Source: Natronolimnobius sp. AArcel1 (GTDB lineage Archaea > Halobacteriota > Halobacteria > Halobacteriales > Natrialbaceae). From it: DNA of 64,000 bases. The stretch is taken from assembly GCF_011043775.1 (NCBI RefSeq), contig NZ_JAAKXY010000003.1:558001-622000 (forward strand), given 5' to 3'. Made by a program: the position numbers and the translations under genes. Shown piece by piece: positions 25,757 through 33,910 of the stretch (within the stretch, counting starts at the first letter, position 1; each line of letters starts with the position of its first letter). The notes beneath the pieces are model-generated. The model searched no databases, had not been told where the DNA came from, and was given only the letters and a program-made list of their open reading frames with translations.

Positions 25757-25950
25757 GTTGGATGGTCAGGCATAGATACAGCGATTAGTTAAAGGTTCTC
25801 GTCTGTGATTGCAGAGAAGTATGCACACATGTGAATATATGTTGGTGGGGCGCCACGATTCGGCAGGTTTTCTGTCACTCTGTCAAACATGTGTTGCCGA
25901 CTCGTTACTGGGACCAACGTATTTTACCCCGGAGCACGTACCACAGTAGC

Positions 25951-26613
25951 ATGTTCTTTGTCATCGTGGGGTACGGCCGGGTTGGCTCGAGAACGGCACG
26001 GATTCTCGACAAGGAGGGCCACGATGTCGTCGTGGTCGACAACGAGATGGATCGCCTCGAGCGAGCGGAGAACCACGGATTTGAGACGGTTCACGGTGAC
26101 GGCGCGGACGAAGAGACCCTGCTTGAGGCAGGTATCGACGACGCCGACGCGGTTGGGGCATTTACGCCGGATCTGAACGTCAACTTCGCGGCCTGCATGG
26201 TCGGAAACCATCACGGTTGTCGAACCGCGCTTCGGATCGACGAGGACTATCGCGAAGATATTTACCGGACGTACGCCGACGAGGTGGACGAGATCATCTA
26301 CCCCGAGCGACTGGGTGCAGCCGGTGCGAAAACCGCACTTCTCGGTGGGGACTTCAACGTCGTTGCCGACCTTGCGACGAATCTCCAGTTGACGGTCATC
26401 GAAATTCCAGATAACTCGCCAGCGATCGGCAAGCGCGTCAGTGAACTCGAGTTACCGTCGTCTGCGCGGCTGTACGCCCACGGTCGTGAGCGCGAGTCGC
26501 TGACGATTCCACTGCCGGGGACTGAACTCGAGGTCGGTGATGAGGTCGCACTGATTACAGAGACGGATCGCGTCGATGACTTGCACGCGGCGCTGTTACC
26601 TGCCTCTGGATGA
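25951..26613 (+). CDS. TrkA-type K+ transport regulator (TrkA_N plus TrkA_C)
   Basis: I use the ATG at 25951, which opens directly on 'MFFVIVGYGRVGSRTARIL', the Rossmann GxGxxG of TrkA-N (about 1-125). The adenine-binding acidic end is 'VVVVDNEMDRLE' and the second half has 'ERLGAAGAKTALLGGDFNVV'. A C-terminal TrkA_C domain (about 138-215) ends the 220-residue protein. Such soluble subunits bind NAD(H) or ATP and gate K+ channels or transporters. No channel gene adjoins it, so the partner must be encoded elsewhere. Confidence 0.92.
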   Translation: MFFVIVGYGRVGSRTARILDKEGHDVVVVDNEMDRLERAENHGFETVHGDGADEETLLEAGIDDADAVGAFTPDLNVNFAACMVGNHHGCRTALRIDEDYREDIYRTYADEVDEIIYPERLGAAGAKTALLGGDFNVVADLATNLQLTVIEIPDNSPAIGKRVSELELPSSARLYAHGRERESLTIPLPGTELEVGDEVALITETDRVDDLHAALLPASG

Positions 26614-26743
26614 GTCGATAGGTGCGCTCGAAACAGAAGTACGGGGGCGCGCTGATGGGGTAGCGTTGGATGGGGTTGAGGGATGGGGGTGATACCGCAC
26701 AACGCGCGCCATCTGTACCGTGGGAGTACGAGGCTATAAAATT

Positions 26744-26765
26744 CCGTCAGACAACTGACTGACGG
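26744..26765. terminator. Hairpin between the convergent TrkA-domain and methyltransferase genes
   Basis: CCGTCAG and CTGACGG flank an 8-base loop in the 229-bp convergent intergenic region. It may serve as a transcription end signal for either gene. No other structure is evident in this intergenic stretch. Confidence 0.35.
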
Positions 26766-26842
26766 AGGTCAGACTGGCCCCGATAGGGACACCTAACCCG
26801 CTCTCGGAAATTCGAGAGTCGCTCACTCGAGGCCTGGTTCCG

Positions 26843-27916
26843 TTACGCCGAGGGTGCTCTGAACACCAGCACGTTCTGGTGAACCATCGACGGGACGAAC
26901 GAGAACGGATAGCCATAGACGTGCAAATCCTTGGATGGATCGTACCAGATGAGATTCGCCGCGAGCGACAGCGACGTCCCCTTCTCGAGTGCGCGCGCGA
27001 GGTCTGCCGAGAGAAACTCGTAGGACTGCTCGCGGTACATATCGCCGATGAAGACGACGACGTGGCCGCCAGGAACGACCGCATCGGCGAATCGTTCGAA
27101 CTTCGAAGCCATATCCGCGAGCCACTCGTCTTTTTGCTGCGTCGGCCTGTTGCCCTCTCTGTCTGTGGATTCGCTTGCATCCGTCGACTCGGCGACGTCA
27201 GTGTCGTTGGCGTCGAACGCGCCCAGTTTACTCTCTCGGGTTGCACGCTCGTTGCGCGTTTGCTCGAGTTCGTCCATATGCCAGTAGGGGACGTCGGTCA
27301 ACAGCAACTCCACAGAGTCGTCGGGAATGTCCTCGATCAGGTCCGCACAATCACCATGGCGCATCTCCTGGGCCGCAAGCGGCGACTCGCCGTTTGCTTG
27401 GCGCTCGTCGTTTTCCCGGACGAGCACCGTCTCGTAGATGTCGATCCAGCGCTGGTTCTGTTCGAAGCCAATTGCTTCGCGACGCCCGGTTCCCTCGTGT
27501 TCGCACAAACTCGCGCCGAGCAGCGTGCCGCCGACGCCAGCGAACGGATCGAGAACGGTGTCACCGGACTTACTAAACCGACCGATGAGTTCCGCACACA
27601 GACGCGGCGGTTTTTGCCCGCCGTGTTCGCTCCGCAGGTCGTGCTGGACGGCCGGCGGATACCCCTGTGCGATCACCGATTTCGTCGCGTACTTCCATTC
27701 TTTGCCCGTGAGATCATTAACCCGATTTCGCTCATCGTAGATTCCACGTCCCTCAACGTACTGTTGATGCTCGGCAAGCGCGTCGGTGTCGATCACCTCA
27801 CCATCTTCGACCGGCAGGGACTCGTCCCGTGCGCGTTCGGCATCGAATCCGCCATCGTCATCCGTAAACAGCCGGCTTTGCCGGTGGCGGTCCGGTTCGT
27901 CCCCAGTGTCCGTCAT
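26843..27916 (-). CDS. Orphan DNA methyltransferase (N4-cytosine/N6-adenine type)
   Basis: This 357-residue protein has the SAM-binding motif I 'DTVLDPFAGVGGTLLGA' (about 117-133), preceded by a motif X-like 'QKPPRLCAELIGRF'. The catalytic motif IV is 'LLLTDVPYWHMDE' (about 205-217), with DVPY in place of the usual DPPY. The order X-I-IV resembles the gamma class, although the motif wording is that of beta-class enzymes. An acidic linker follows motif IV. No restriction endonuclease gene adjoins it, so it is an orphan enzyme, possibly for epigenetic marking. The modified base and the target site are unknown. Confidence 0.85.
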   Translation of the reverse strand: MTDTGDEPDRHRQSRLFTDDDGGFDAERARDESLPVEDGEVIDTDALAEHQQYVEGRGIYDERNRVNDLTGKEWKYATKSVIAQGYPPAVQHDLRSEHGGQKPPRLCAELIGRFSKSGDTVLDPFAGVGGTLLGASLCEHEGTGRREAIGFEQNQRWIDIYETVLVRENDERQANGESPLAAQEMRHGDCADLIEDIPDDSVELLLTDVPYWHMDELEQTRNERATRESKLGAFDANDTDVAESTDASESTDREGNRPTQQKDEWLADMASKFERFADAVVPGGHVVVFIGDMYREQSYEFLSADLARALEKGTSLSLAANLIWYDPSKDLHVYGYPFSFVPSMVHQNVLVFRAPSA

Positions 27917-28063
27917 GGCTTCGAGTGCTCACGCGGGGCGCATAAACACCTGTGACTCGAGTGAGTCGCGCCTGTGGTGGGCGTCAAATCCGTGCCGGCG
28001 TGCTCAAGCCGGTGACACTGGGGTTAGCGGGTGCCTTTCACGCTTGAGTGCGTCTATTGTGGT

Positions 28064-29071
28064 ATGAACATGCTCGTCGACGGCGAGTGGCGAACAGACA
28101 CGTACGAGACGACCGGCGAGGACGGTTCGTTCGACCGACAAGAGACATCGTTTCGCGACTGGGTTCAGGACGAACCCGACGCCCGATTCCAGCCCGAAGC
28201 GGGACGATACCATCTGTACGTCTCCTACGCCTGCCCGTGGGCCCACCGGACGCTCGTAATGCGCGCGCTCAAAGGCCTCGAGGACGCCATCTCGGTGTCC
28301 GTCGTCGACCCCTACCGCGGCGAGGACGGCTGGCAGTTCACGCCCGAAAAGGACGGGTGTACGCGCGATCACTGCCACGGCGCCGACTATTTGCGAGAGT
28401 TGTACGTGGAAGCCGATTCGGACGTGACCGGGCGCGTGACGGTTCCAGTGCTGTGGGATACCGAAGATGAGACCATCGTCAACAACGAGTCTAAGGAGGT
28501 AATGCGGATGCTCGATACCGAGTTCGACGACGTCGCAACACGGGACGTCGACCTCTATCCGGAGGGCCTTCAGGACGATGTCGACCGGGTTATAGAGGCG
28601 ATTTACGAGCCAATCAACAACGGCGTCTACCGGGCTGGCTTCGCGACGAAACAGGAACCCTACGACGAAGCCGTCACCGACCTGTTCGACGCGCTCGAGC
28701 ACTGGGACGACGTGCTCGCTGACCAGCGCTATCTCGCAGGCGACCAGCTCACGGAAGCCGATATCGCGATGTTTACGACGCTCATTCGATTCGACAACGT
28801 CTATCACACGCACTTCATGTGCAACGTCCAGCAAATTCGCGAGTACGACAACCTCTGGCCGTACCTGCGCGACCTGTACCAGACCGCTGGCGTCGCTGCG
28901 ACCGTAAATATGGACCACATCAAAGAACACTATTACACGACCCACCCCGACGTGAATCCACACCGGATCATCGCCCGCGGGCCGGACCTCGACCTCGAGG
29001 CCCCCCACAACCGGGACGAGCTACCGGGCGGACCGCCGGCTGCACTCGCCAAATCGACAGCAGACGATTGA
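28064..29071 (+). CDS. Glutathionyl-hydroquinone reductase-like (GST omega/Xi class)
   Basis: Starting at the ATG at 28064 the protein has 335 residues. The active-site cysteine is in 'YVSYACPWAHRTLVMRALKG' (Cys about 57). The N-terminal thioredoxin fold continues with 'VPVLWDTEDETIVNNESKEV', and the C-terminal all-helical domain has 'LAGDQLTEADIAMFTTLIRFD'. These are the marks of the ECM4/YqjG family, which reduces glutathionyl-hydroquinones. In haloarchaea the thiol is presumably gamma-glutamylcysteine. The frame extends 11 codons upstream; M12 and M14 are both possible starts. Confidence 0.92.
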   Translation: MNMLVDGEWRTDTYETTGEDGSFDRQETSFRDWVQDEPDARFQPEAGRYHLYVSYACPWAHRTLVMRALKGLEDAISVSVVDPYRGEDGWQFTPEKDGCTRDHCHGADYLRELYVEADSDVTGRVTVPVLWDTEDETIVNNESKEVMRMLDTEFDDVATRDVDLYPEGLQDDVDRVIEAIYEPINNGVYRAGFATKQEPYDEAVTDLFDALEHWDDVLADQRYLAGDQLTEADIAMFTTLIRFDNVYHTHFMCNVQQIREYDNLWPYLRDLYQTAGVAATVNMDHIKEHYYTTHPDVNPHRIIARGPDLDLEAPHNRDELPGGPPAALAKSTADD

Positions 29072-29111
29072 GTGGCGGTTAGTCACTACAGAACGGAAAT
29101 ACGAAAACGGC

Positions 29112-29369
29112 TCAGTCGTCGTCTTCGTCCTCAGGCTCGTCAGGCTGGGGTGCCTGCGGTCGGTAGCGATTCGCGTCAGTTCGCCAGGTTTCGAACGTTT
29201 CCTCCGTTGGTTCGTCCGCGAAGAACACTCGCCAGACCACGTACGCAGGAATCAAAATCGGCAGCGCGGGAAGCATGATGATGAGTAATACGACGCCCAT
29301 CACGTACCCGAACGCCGACATCTGAAGATTCGGGACGTAGCCCGTCGACTGAGATACCTTGATCGCCAT
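29112..29369 (-). CDS. Small membrane protein, unknown function
   Basis: The ATG at 29369 gives 85 residues. A short N-terminus (MAIKVSQSTGYVPNLQM) precedes two closely spaced hydrophobic stretches, 'GYVMGVVLLIIMLPALPILI' and 'PAYVVWRVFF', that probably make one hairpin or one long helix. The tail is very acidic and proline-rich (PDEPEDEDDD). I do not recognise a family. The remnant of an epimerase gene lies just upstream on the same strand. Confidence 0.65.
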   Translation of the reverse strand: MAIKVSQSTGYVPNLQMSAFGYVMGVVLLIIMLPALPILIPAYVVWRVFFADEPTEETFETWRTDANRYRPQAPQPDEPEDEDDD

Positions 29370-29415
29370 ACCGACATGTAGACGGGTTCCGATATTCGGT
29401 CTTTCGATACGAAGA

Positions 29416-29592
29416 CTCGAGCGCGTCGACGAACGCGTCGTGGCCGGCGATCTCGAGGGGCTCGGTCTCTCCATCCGAGGTTTCACTGTGCGAGAAGCGC
29501 GTAAGCGACGCATCGGTGTCGCTCTCGGAGAGTGCCTCGATGGCTTCTCGGCCGACGGTACCCGACGAGCCAGCGATTGCGATGTTCGTCAT
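29416..29592 (-). pseudogene. Truncated NAD(P)-dependent epimerase/dehydratase remnant
   Basis: The first 59 codons read 'MTNIAIAGSSGTVGREAIEA', continue with a linker, and end 'LEIAGHDAFVDALE'. This is the N-terminal beta-alpha-beta NAD(P)-binding unit (GxxGxxG) of an extended SDR/epimerase. The expected continuation with the NAAN-type strand is missing. The frame runs on into unrelated Arg/Ser-rich residues that overlap the membrane protein gene in another frame. The gene appears to have lost about 80 percent of its length by deletion. Confidence 0.6.
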
Positions 29593-29742
29593 AGCGAGTC
29601 GACACCGGACACGGTAAAGTAGGTTAGGTCAGCGTTGTCCGGCCAGATCCACATTCATTGCGGGCTGGCTGTGGCCATCCGGCGCATTGAATTATAGTTC
29701 AATAGACGAATACTTTTTGACACCTCCCGTCGAAACGAGAGT

Positions 29743-30495
29743 ATGGACCGACGTTCGTTTCTCGGATCAGCAGCCATCGGAGCGGCTGGGGTGCTCGCTG
29801 GTTGTCTCTCCGCGGGCGTGACCGTTACGTCCGCTGAGACGTCGTATCCCTCTGCGGCTGGCGCCGTCTACGAGTTACGAAGCGAACTGACGGACGAGCC
29901 GCAAGAACCGTCGATTCCGTTCGACTCGTTGTCCCGCGAACAGCGACTCGAGGTTGCGAACGCGATCCACCGAGGCGAGTACATGATCACCGAATCGCCG
30001 GCAATTTCTGAGGGAGACGTCTCAAATGTCGACTATCGCGACCGGACGTTCACCGTCAGCTACAGTGTCGGTGATGGGATGGGACACGGCCAAAACCCCG
30101 ACACACTCGATTTTGTCACGTTTGATGCAACCGCCACCGGCACCGAACTCGAGTGCTCATTGACCAACAGTCATTCTGCTCCGCTTGAGGTGTCTCACAC
30201 CGGCCGACCATACTTCGGGGTTAGTGTTGCAGTCGGAGAGACGGTCACACTACTGGGCCACGACCGATACGTCGAAAACAACACCATCGAGATCGATCCC
30301 ATCACCAGACAGCCACCACAACCAACTCGAGAGCGAACGACGACGATTGAGCCCGGCGAGTCGCTGACGGAAGCGTACGTCATCGGCGACTCGGTTCCGA
30401 CTGACGCCGTTGTGTACGTGTCGACTCTCATCAGAAACGACGCGTTGAGTATACACGAGTTCCCGACCGGTCGATTCTCACTCGAGACGGACTGA
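29743..30495 (+). CDS. Predicted lipoprotein, unknown function
   Basis: The 250 residues begin 'MDRRSFLGSAAIGAAGVLAG' followed by C, a twin-arginine (Tat) signal (DRRSFLGS) ending in a haloarchaeal lipobox with Cys at about position 21. The mature part is beta-rich without a motif I recognise. It contains 'PYFGVSVAVGETVTLLGHDRYVEN' and a late 'IEPGESLTEAYVIGD', a phrase that also recurs in the lipoprotein at 51640. It should be lipid-anchored on the outer face of the membrane. Confidence 0.75.
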   Translation: MDRRSFLGSAAIGAAGVLAGCLSAGVTVTSAETSYPSAAGAVYELRSELTDEPQEPSIPFDSLSREQRLEVANAIHRGEYMITESPAISEGDVSNVDYRDRTFTVSYSVGDGMGHGQNPDTLDFVTFDATATGTELECSLTNSHSAPLEVSHTGRPYFGVSVAVGETVTLLGHDRYVENNTIEIDPITRQPPQPTRERTTTIEPGESLTEAYVIGDSVPTDAVVYVSTLIRNDALSIHEFPTGRFSLETD

Positions 30496-30659
30496 TATTG
30501 CCGGACAAAACGCGTCTGAACCGATGCGGTCAGTCGCGGCTGTGATACGCATTGCTCTCGAGTCGACTGCAAAGCCACGGATTCTAGGATCGTTCTCGAG
30601 TTATATACACTGTCGTATCTCATACAAACGTTCATCTACTATGAATGTGATTTGTGGAC

Positions 30660-31793
30660 ATGAATCGCGGTAAGGGGTTTTTGTTCCTGTTGCTGGCGAT
30701 TGTCGCCCTCCTCGTCGTTGGCATTGTTCGCCCGTTTCTGGAATATGTGCTCCTTGGGCTGATCCTCGCGTACGTGCTCTTTCCGATTCACGGTCGGCTG
30801 GTTGCGATCCTCAACAACCGCTTCCCCACTGCTCGATTTTCCGAACCGCTGTCGGCTCTGGGACTGATACTGGCCAGTCTCGTCGCGATTATCCTTCCGT
30901 TGTTGTACGTGTTCGTCGCGTTCCTCGGCGACTTACAGGTGATTTACCGGGGCGAATCGAACATCGAAACTGCGCTAATCGAGTCGAAAATCTCCGAGTA
31001 CGCGGGCGCTGAGATCAACCTCGAGGAAGGGATTACGCTCGTTACCGAGTGGATTTTCGCCGTGTTCTTCGGCGACGTGTCCGGGCTGTTTGCGTCGATG
31101 CTTCACGTCTCGCTTGGGATTGCACTCTTGTTGTTCCTGGTTTTTTACCTGCTCATCGACGGGCCCGCGCTGGTCGCGTGGCTAACCGAAGCGAGTCCGC
31201 TCTCGCCGTCGGTCAGCCAGACACTCATTGATCAGATCGACCGGACGACGTGGGGTGCGGTCGTCGGCCACGCCTTTGCGGCCGTCGTCCAGGCGCTCGT
31301 CGCCGGCGTCGGCTTCTATCTGGTGGGCATCTCGAATGTGGTGTTCTGGACGATTGTGATGGTTATTCTGGCGTTCTTGCCACTGATTGGTGTGTTCATC
31401 GTCTGGGCACCGGCCGCAGTCTACCTCTATCTCATCGACGAACCGACTGCCGCCATGTTTCTGGCCGCCTACGGCCTCATCGTCGTGAGCTTCATTGACT
31501 ACTACGTCCGCCCAATCGTCATTGACAAGCGAGCCCGAATCAACCCCGCAGCGATTCTCGTGGGTGTTTTCGGCGGCGTCTACACGCTCGGGTTTGTCGG
31601 CCTGTTCGTCGGGCCGATCCTGATCGGCGTCCTCGTCGCGATCATCGAAACCTACCGGACCGAATACCACAACGGACAGCACCAGCAGTCGACGGCCGGG
31701 GCTGTTGCTACTCCGGATCCATCACACAGCGACTCGAGTGAGTCGACGGCCTCTTTCGATGCAACCGACGAACAGTCTCGCCCACTGCGATAA
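30660..31793 (+). CDS. AI-2E family transporter (PerM-like)
   Basis: The ATG at 30660 gives 377 residues (a GTG two codons earlier is possible). About seven or eight hydrophobic helices are present. The family signatures are 'RPFLEYVLLGLILAYVLFPI' near the start, the amphipathic region 'IDQIDRTTWGAVVGHAFAAV' and the C-terminal 'GLFVGPILIGVLVAIIETYR'. Family members export small molecules or exchange Na+ and H+; the substrate here is unknown. The C-terminal 40 residues are hydrophilic and Ser/Asp-rich. Confidence 0.88.
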   Translation: MNRGKGFLFLLLAIVALLVVGIVRPFLEYVLLGLILAYVLFPIHGRLVAILNNRFPTARFSEPLSALGLILASLVAIILPLLYVFVAFLGDLQVIYRGESNIETALIESKISEYAGAEINLEEGITLVTEWIFAVFFGDVSGLFASMLHVSLGIALLLFLVFYLLIDGPALVAWLTEASPLSPSVSQTLIDQIDRTTWGAVVGHAFAAVVQALVAGVGFYLVGISNVVFWTIVMVILAFLPLIGVFIVWAPAAVYLYLIDEPTAAMFLAAYGLIVVSFIDYYVRPIVIDKRARINPAAILVGVFGGVYTLGFVGLFVGPILIGVLVAIIETYRTEYHNGQHQQSTAGAVATPDPSHSDSSESTASFDATDEQSRPLR

Positions 31794-31868
31794 CGCCCTC
31801 GATACTGTGACCCGGGCCCGTCAGTTGCTACCCACACTGGTATCGCCTCCGGTGTGTAACTACTACCC

Positions 31869-32324
31869 ATGGAACAGATCGAGTTGTTCGAAGAAATAGA
31901 CGCGCCGCCGGCAGTCGTCTGGGATGTCCTTCTCGAGTTCGACAGCTATCCGGAGTGGAATCCGTTCGTCCGCGCAATCGAGGGCGTTCCTGCCACGGGC
32001 GAACAACTCGAGGTTCGGATCGAGCCGCCGGACTCTCGCGGGATGACGTTCAAACCCACCGTCGTCGCCGTCGACGAAGAGCGCCGCCTCGCCTGGGCTG
32101 GCCGACTGGCTGTCCCGTTCGTCTTCGATGGCTATCACGAGTTCCACCTCGAGCCAATCGACGGCGACGGGGCGAGCGAACGGACGCAGCTCTTACACCG
32201 CGAAACGTTCCGTGGCGCGCTCGTGCCACTGCTGTTCGACCGTGACCGCCTCGAGCGTGGCTTTGAGGCCATGAACACCGCGGTAAAAACACGCGCTGAA
32301 GCCCGCGTTGCTGCGACGGCCTGA
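31869..32324 (+). CDS. SRPBCC/START-like ligand-binding protein
   Basis: The 151 residues begin 'MEQIELFEEIDAPPAVVWDV' and continue 'LLEFDSYPEWNPFVRAIEG', the classical start of a polyketide cyclase/SRPBCC domain. A helix-grip fold follows, ending in the long C-terminal helix 'ERGFEAMNTAVKTRAEARVA'. It is cytoplasmic and probably binds a hydrophobic ligand. No catalytic assignment is possible. It lies 75 bp after the AI-2E transporter gene and may share its transcript. Confidence 0.88.
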   Translation: MEQIELFEEIDAPPAVVWDVLLEFDSYPEWNPFVRAIEGVPATGEQLEVRIEPPDSRGMTFKPTVVAVDEERRLAWAGRLAVPFVFDGYHEFHLEPIDGDGASERTQLLHRETFRGALVPLLFDRDRLERGFEAMNTAVKTRAEARVAATA

Positions 32325-32429
32325 GACGGTTTGCGCCCCGATGTGGTAATCTGACTGCGCGACACAGCGAAGGTCCAAAACTGTCCGAAGTGGATCGGCT
32401 GAGTGTCAGCAATTCGCTATCTGAGGCCC

Positions 32430-33086
32430 TCAAACGAGGTCAAGGAGACCCTCGAGCGAGTGAATTTCGTGTGCTGGCGTCGTCGGCAACTCGTACTCGT
32501 GGCGGTGCTCACGACGGATAAACGCCGCGTCAATTCCGGCCTTCTCGGCCGCAGTGACGTCGACGCGGCTATCGCCGACGTACAGTGGATTCGAGACGCC
32601 CAGCTCGTCGATTGCCGACTCGAGATAGTACGCGTTGGGTTTCTTGCGCTTGATTCCCTGTACCGTCGGCTCTCGCCCGTACCAGACCTCGAATCCGTCC
32701 AGTGCGAGGTGCTCGAGAATATTCTTGATCGTCTCGTGCTGGTTATTGCTCACAATCGCCTGCGGCACGCCGAGTTGCTCAAGGGCGGCGACGTCATCGT
32801 AGAGATGCTTTCTCCCGGCCGTGATCTCAGCACGTTGGGCCGCAATCGCCGCCTGTTCGCGAGCGCGCCAGAGCGTTTCGGCCTCGACTGCGTGGGTCTC
32901 AGCAACCTGTCGCAGCGAGGCAACGCTCGGGCTGATGAGCGTCTCGAGGTGCTCGTCAGTCGGTTCGGTGTCGCTTACGGTCTCGAGTGCTGTCCGCATC
33001 GCCTCGACCAGCACGTCGTACTCCGTCGGCGTCGTCAGGACGCCGTCGTTATCGAAGATAACCGCATCGTACGTGTTCGCTCCCAT
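32430..33086 (-). CDS. HAD superfamily hydrolase (phosphoglycolate phosphatase-like)
   Basis: This 218-residue protein shows all four HAD motifs: I 'AVIFDNDGVLTTP' (nucleophile Asp about 11), II 'AIVSNNQHET', III 'KRKKPNAYYL' (Lys) and IV 'LYVGDSRVDVTAAEKAG'. The helical cap inserted after motif I makes it a subfamily I enzyme, as in phosphoglycolate or beta-phosphoglucomutase-type phosphatases. The residue after the catalytic Asp is Asn rather than the common Leu/Met/Phe. The substrate is unknown. Confidence 0.9.
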   Translation of the reverse strand: MGANTYDAVIFDNDGVLTTPTEYDVLVEAMRTALETVSDTEPTDEHLETLISPSVASLRQVAETHAVEAETLWRAREQAAIAAQRAEITAGRKHLYDDVAALEQLGVPQAIVSNNQHETIKNILEHLALDGFEVWYGREPTVQGIKRKKPNAYYLESAIDELGVSNPLYVGDSRVDVTAAEKAGIDAAFIRREHRHEYELPTTPAHEIHSLEGLLDLV

Positions 33087-33317
33087 TCACCGTCCTGTAG
33101 GGACTGGGGGCGTTTTGGCGTTGCGCTCGAGTTCCCCACTGTGATGCTATCTTTGAAATAGGGTAAGGAAGCGAACATCGGTGATGGGTTCCACAACATT
33201 GCGTTCCCACGCGCACAGCGGCGTTCGCGCGCCAGGAACATCACCTGACCCAACTCCCCTCGCAGCGTCTCCGTTGTCTCTCACCCTCACCAGCCACACC
33301 CGATCGGAGGCGAGTCA

Positions 33318-33908
33318 ATGATGGGACATCGCGCACTCGTTGCCTACGAGCGCCCCGGCCACCTGTATGACCTGCGGTACAGCCACTGGGGCGGCCAGGA
33401 TTGCTCGCTCCGCGACGCGATCACTGCCGACACGCCACTCGCAGACGGTGGCGTTGCTGACTCGGTGCTCGCAGATTCGATCACTCGCGACCGCATTCTC
33501 GCTGATCACCTCGACCCCTGTGTCCACGAGATGCTATACATCGTCTCACCCACAGACGACTACTCAGTCACCGCGTCGGTCGTCTGCTGGCTCGAGTGGG
33601 GCGACGGCCGCGACGCTGGCCGTGGCGCGCTCATCTCGCTCGAGTCCGACGACAATGTCAGCCGGATTCGAACGTGGTTTCGCGCCACCAAAACGGTTCT
33701 CGGGGACTGTATCGAGATGGGTGCGCTCTCGAGGCGAGCCGCCCGCACCTATCTCGAGGCTCGCGTCTGTGAGGACTACGACGGAACGATCTACACGCAC
33801 GGACGCTCACTCGACGAGCCAGATGCGTACGAGCCACGACGGGACCGATTGCTGGCAGACGACGCCTGGGATGCAGACGACGGACTCGGTGGCGTTGGCC
33901 CTCGCTGA
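33318..33908 (+). CDS. Conserved haloarchaeal protein, unknown function (probably DUF6735)
   Basis: The 196 residues begin 'MMGHRALVAYERPGHLYDLR' and continue 'YSHWGGQDCSLRDAI', a signature I associate with the haloarchaeal DUF6735 family, though from memory only. A patterned segment, 'TPLADGGVADSVLADSITRD', suggests a short beta-helical or turn-rich stretch. The C-terminal half is acidic with no recognised motif, and there is no signal or membrane segment. The second Met (33321) may be the real start. The stop lies 2 bp from that of the convergent MutS-like gene. Confidence 0.75.
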   Translation: MMGHRALVAYERPGHLYDLRYSHWGGQDCSLRDAITADTPLADGGVADSVLADSITRDRILADHLDPCVHEMLYIVSPTDDYSVTASVVCWLEWGDGRDAGRGALISLESDDNVSRIRTWFRATKTVLGDCIEMGALSRRAARTYLEARVCEDYDGTIYTHGRSLDEPDAYEPRRDRLLADDAWDADDGLGGVGPR

Positions 33909-33910
33909 CG

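Noticed and set aside
26843-27916. Restriction-modification or BREX/DISARM-type defence locus around the methyltransferase
   Set aside because: The neighbours are a TrkA-domain protein and a GST-family reductase; no endonuclease, helicase or phosphatase partner is present.
32470-32481. ATTTCGTGTGCT inside the HAD hydrolase gene, resembling the ORB core
   Set aside because: Only 12 bases match, the adjoining TTTCG half is missing, it lies in coding sequence and no other copies are near.
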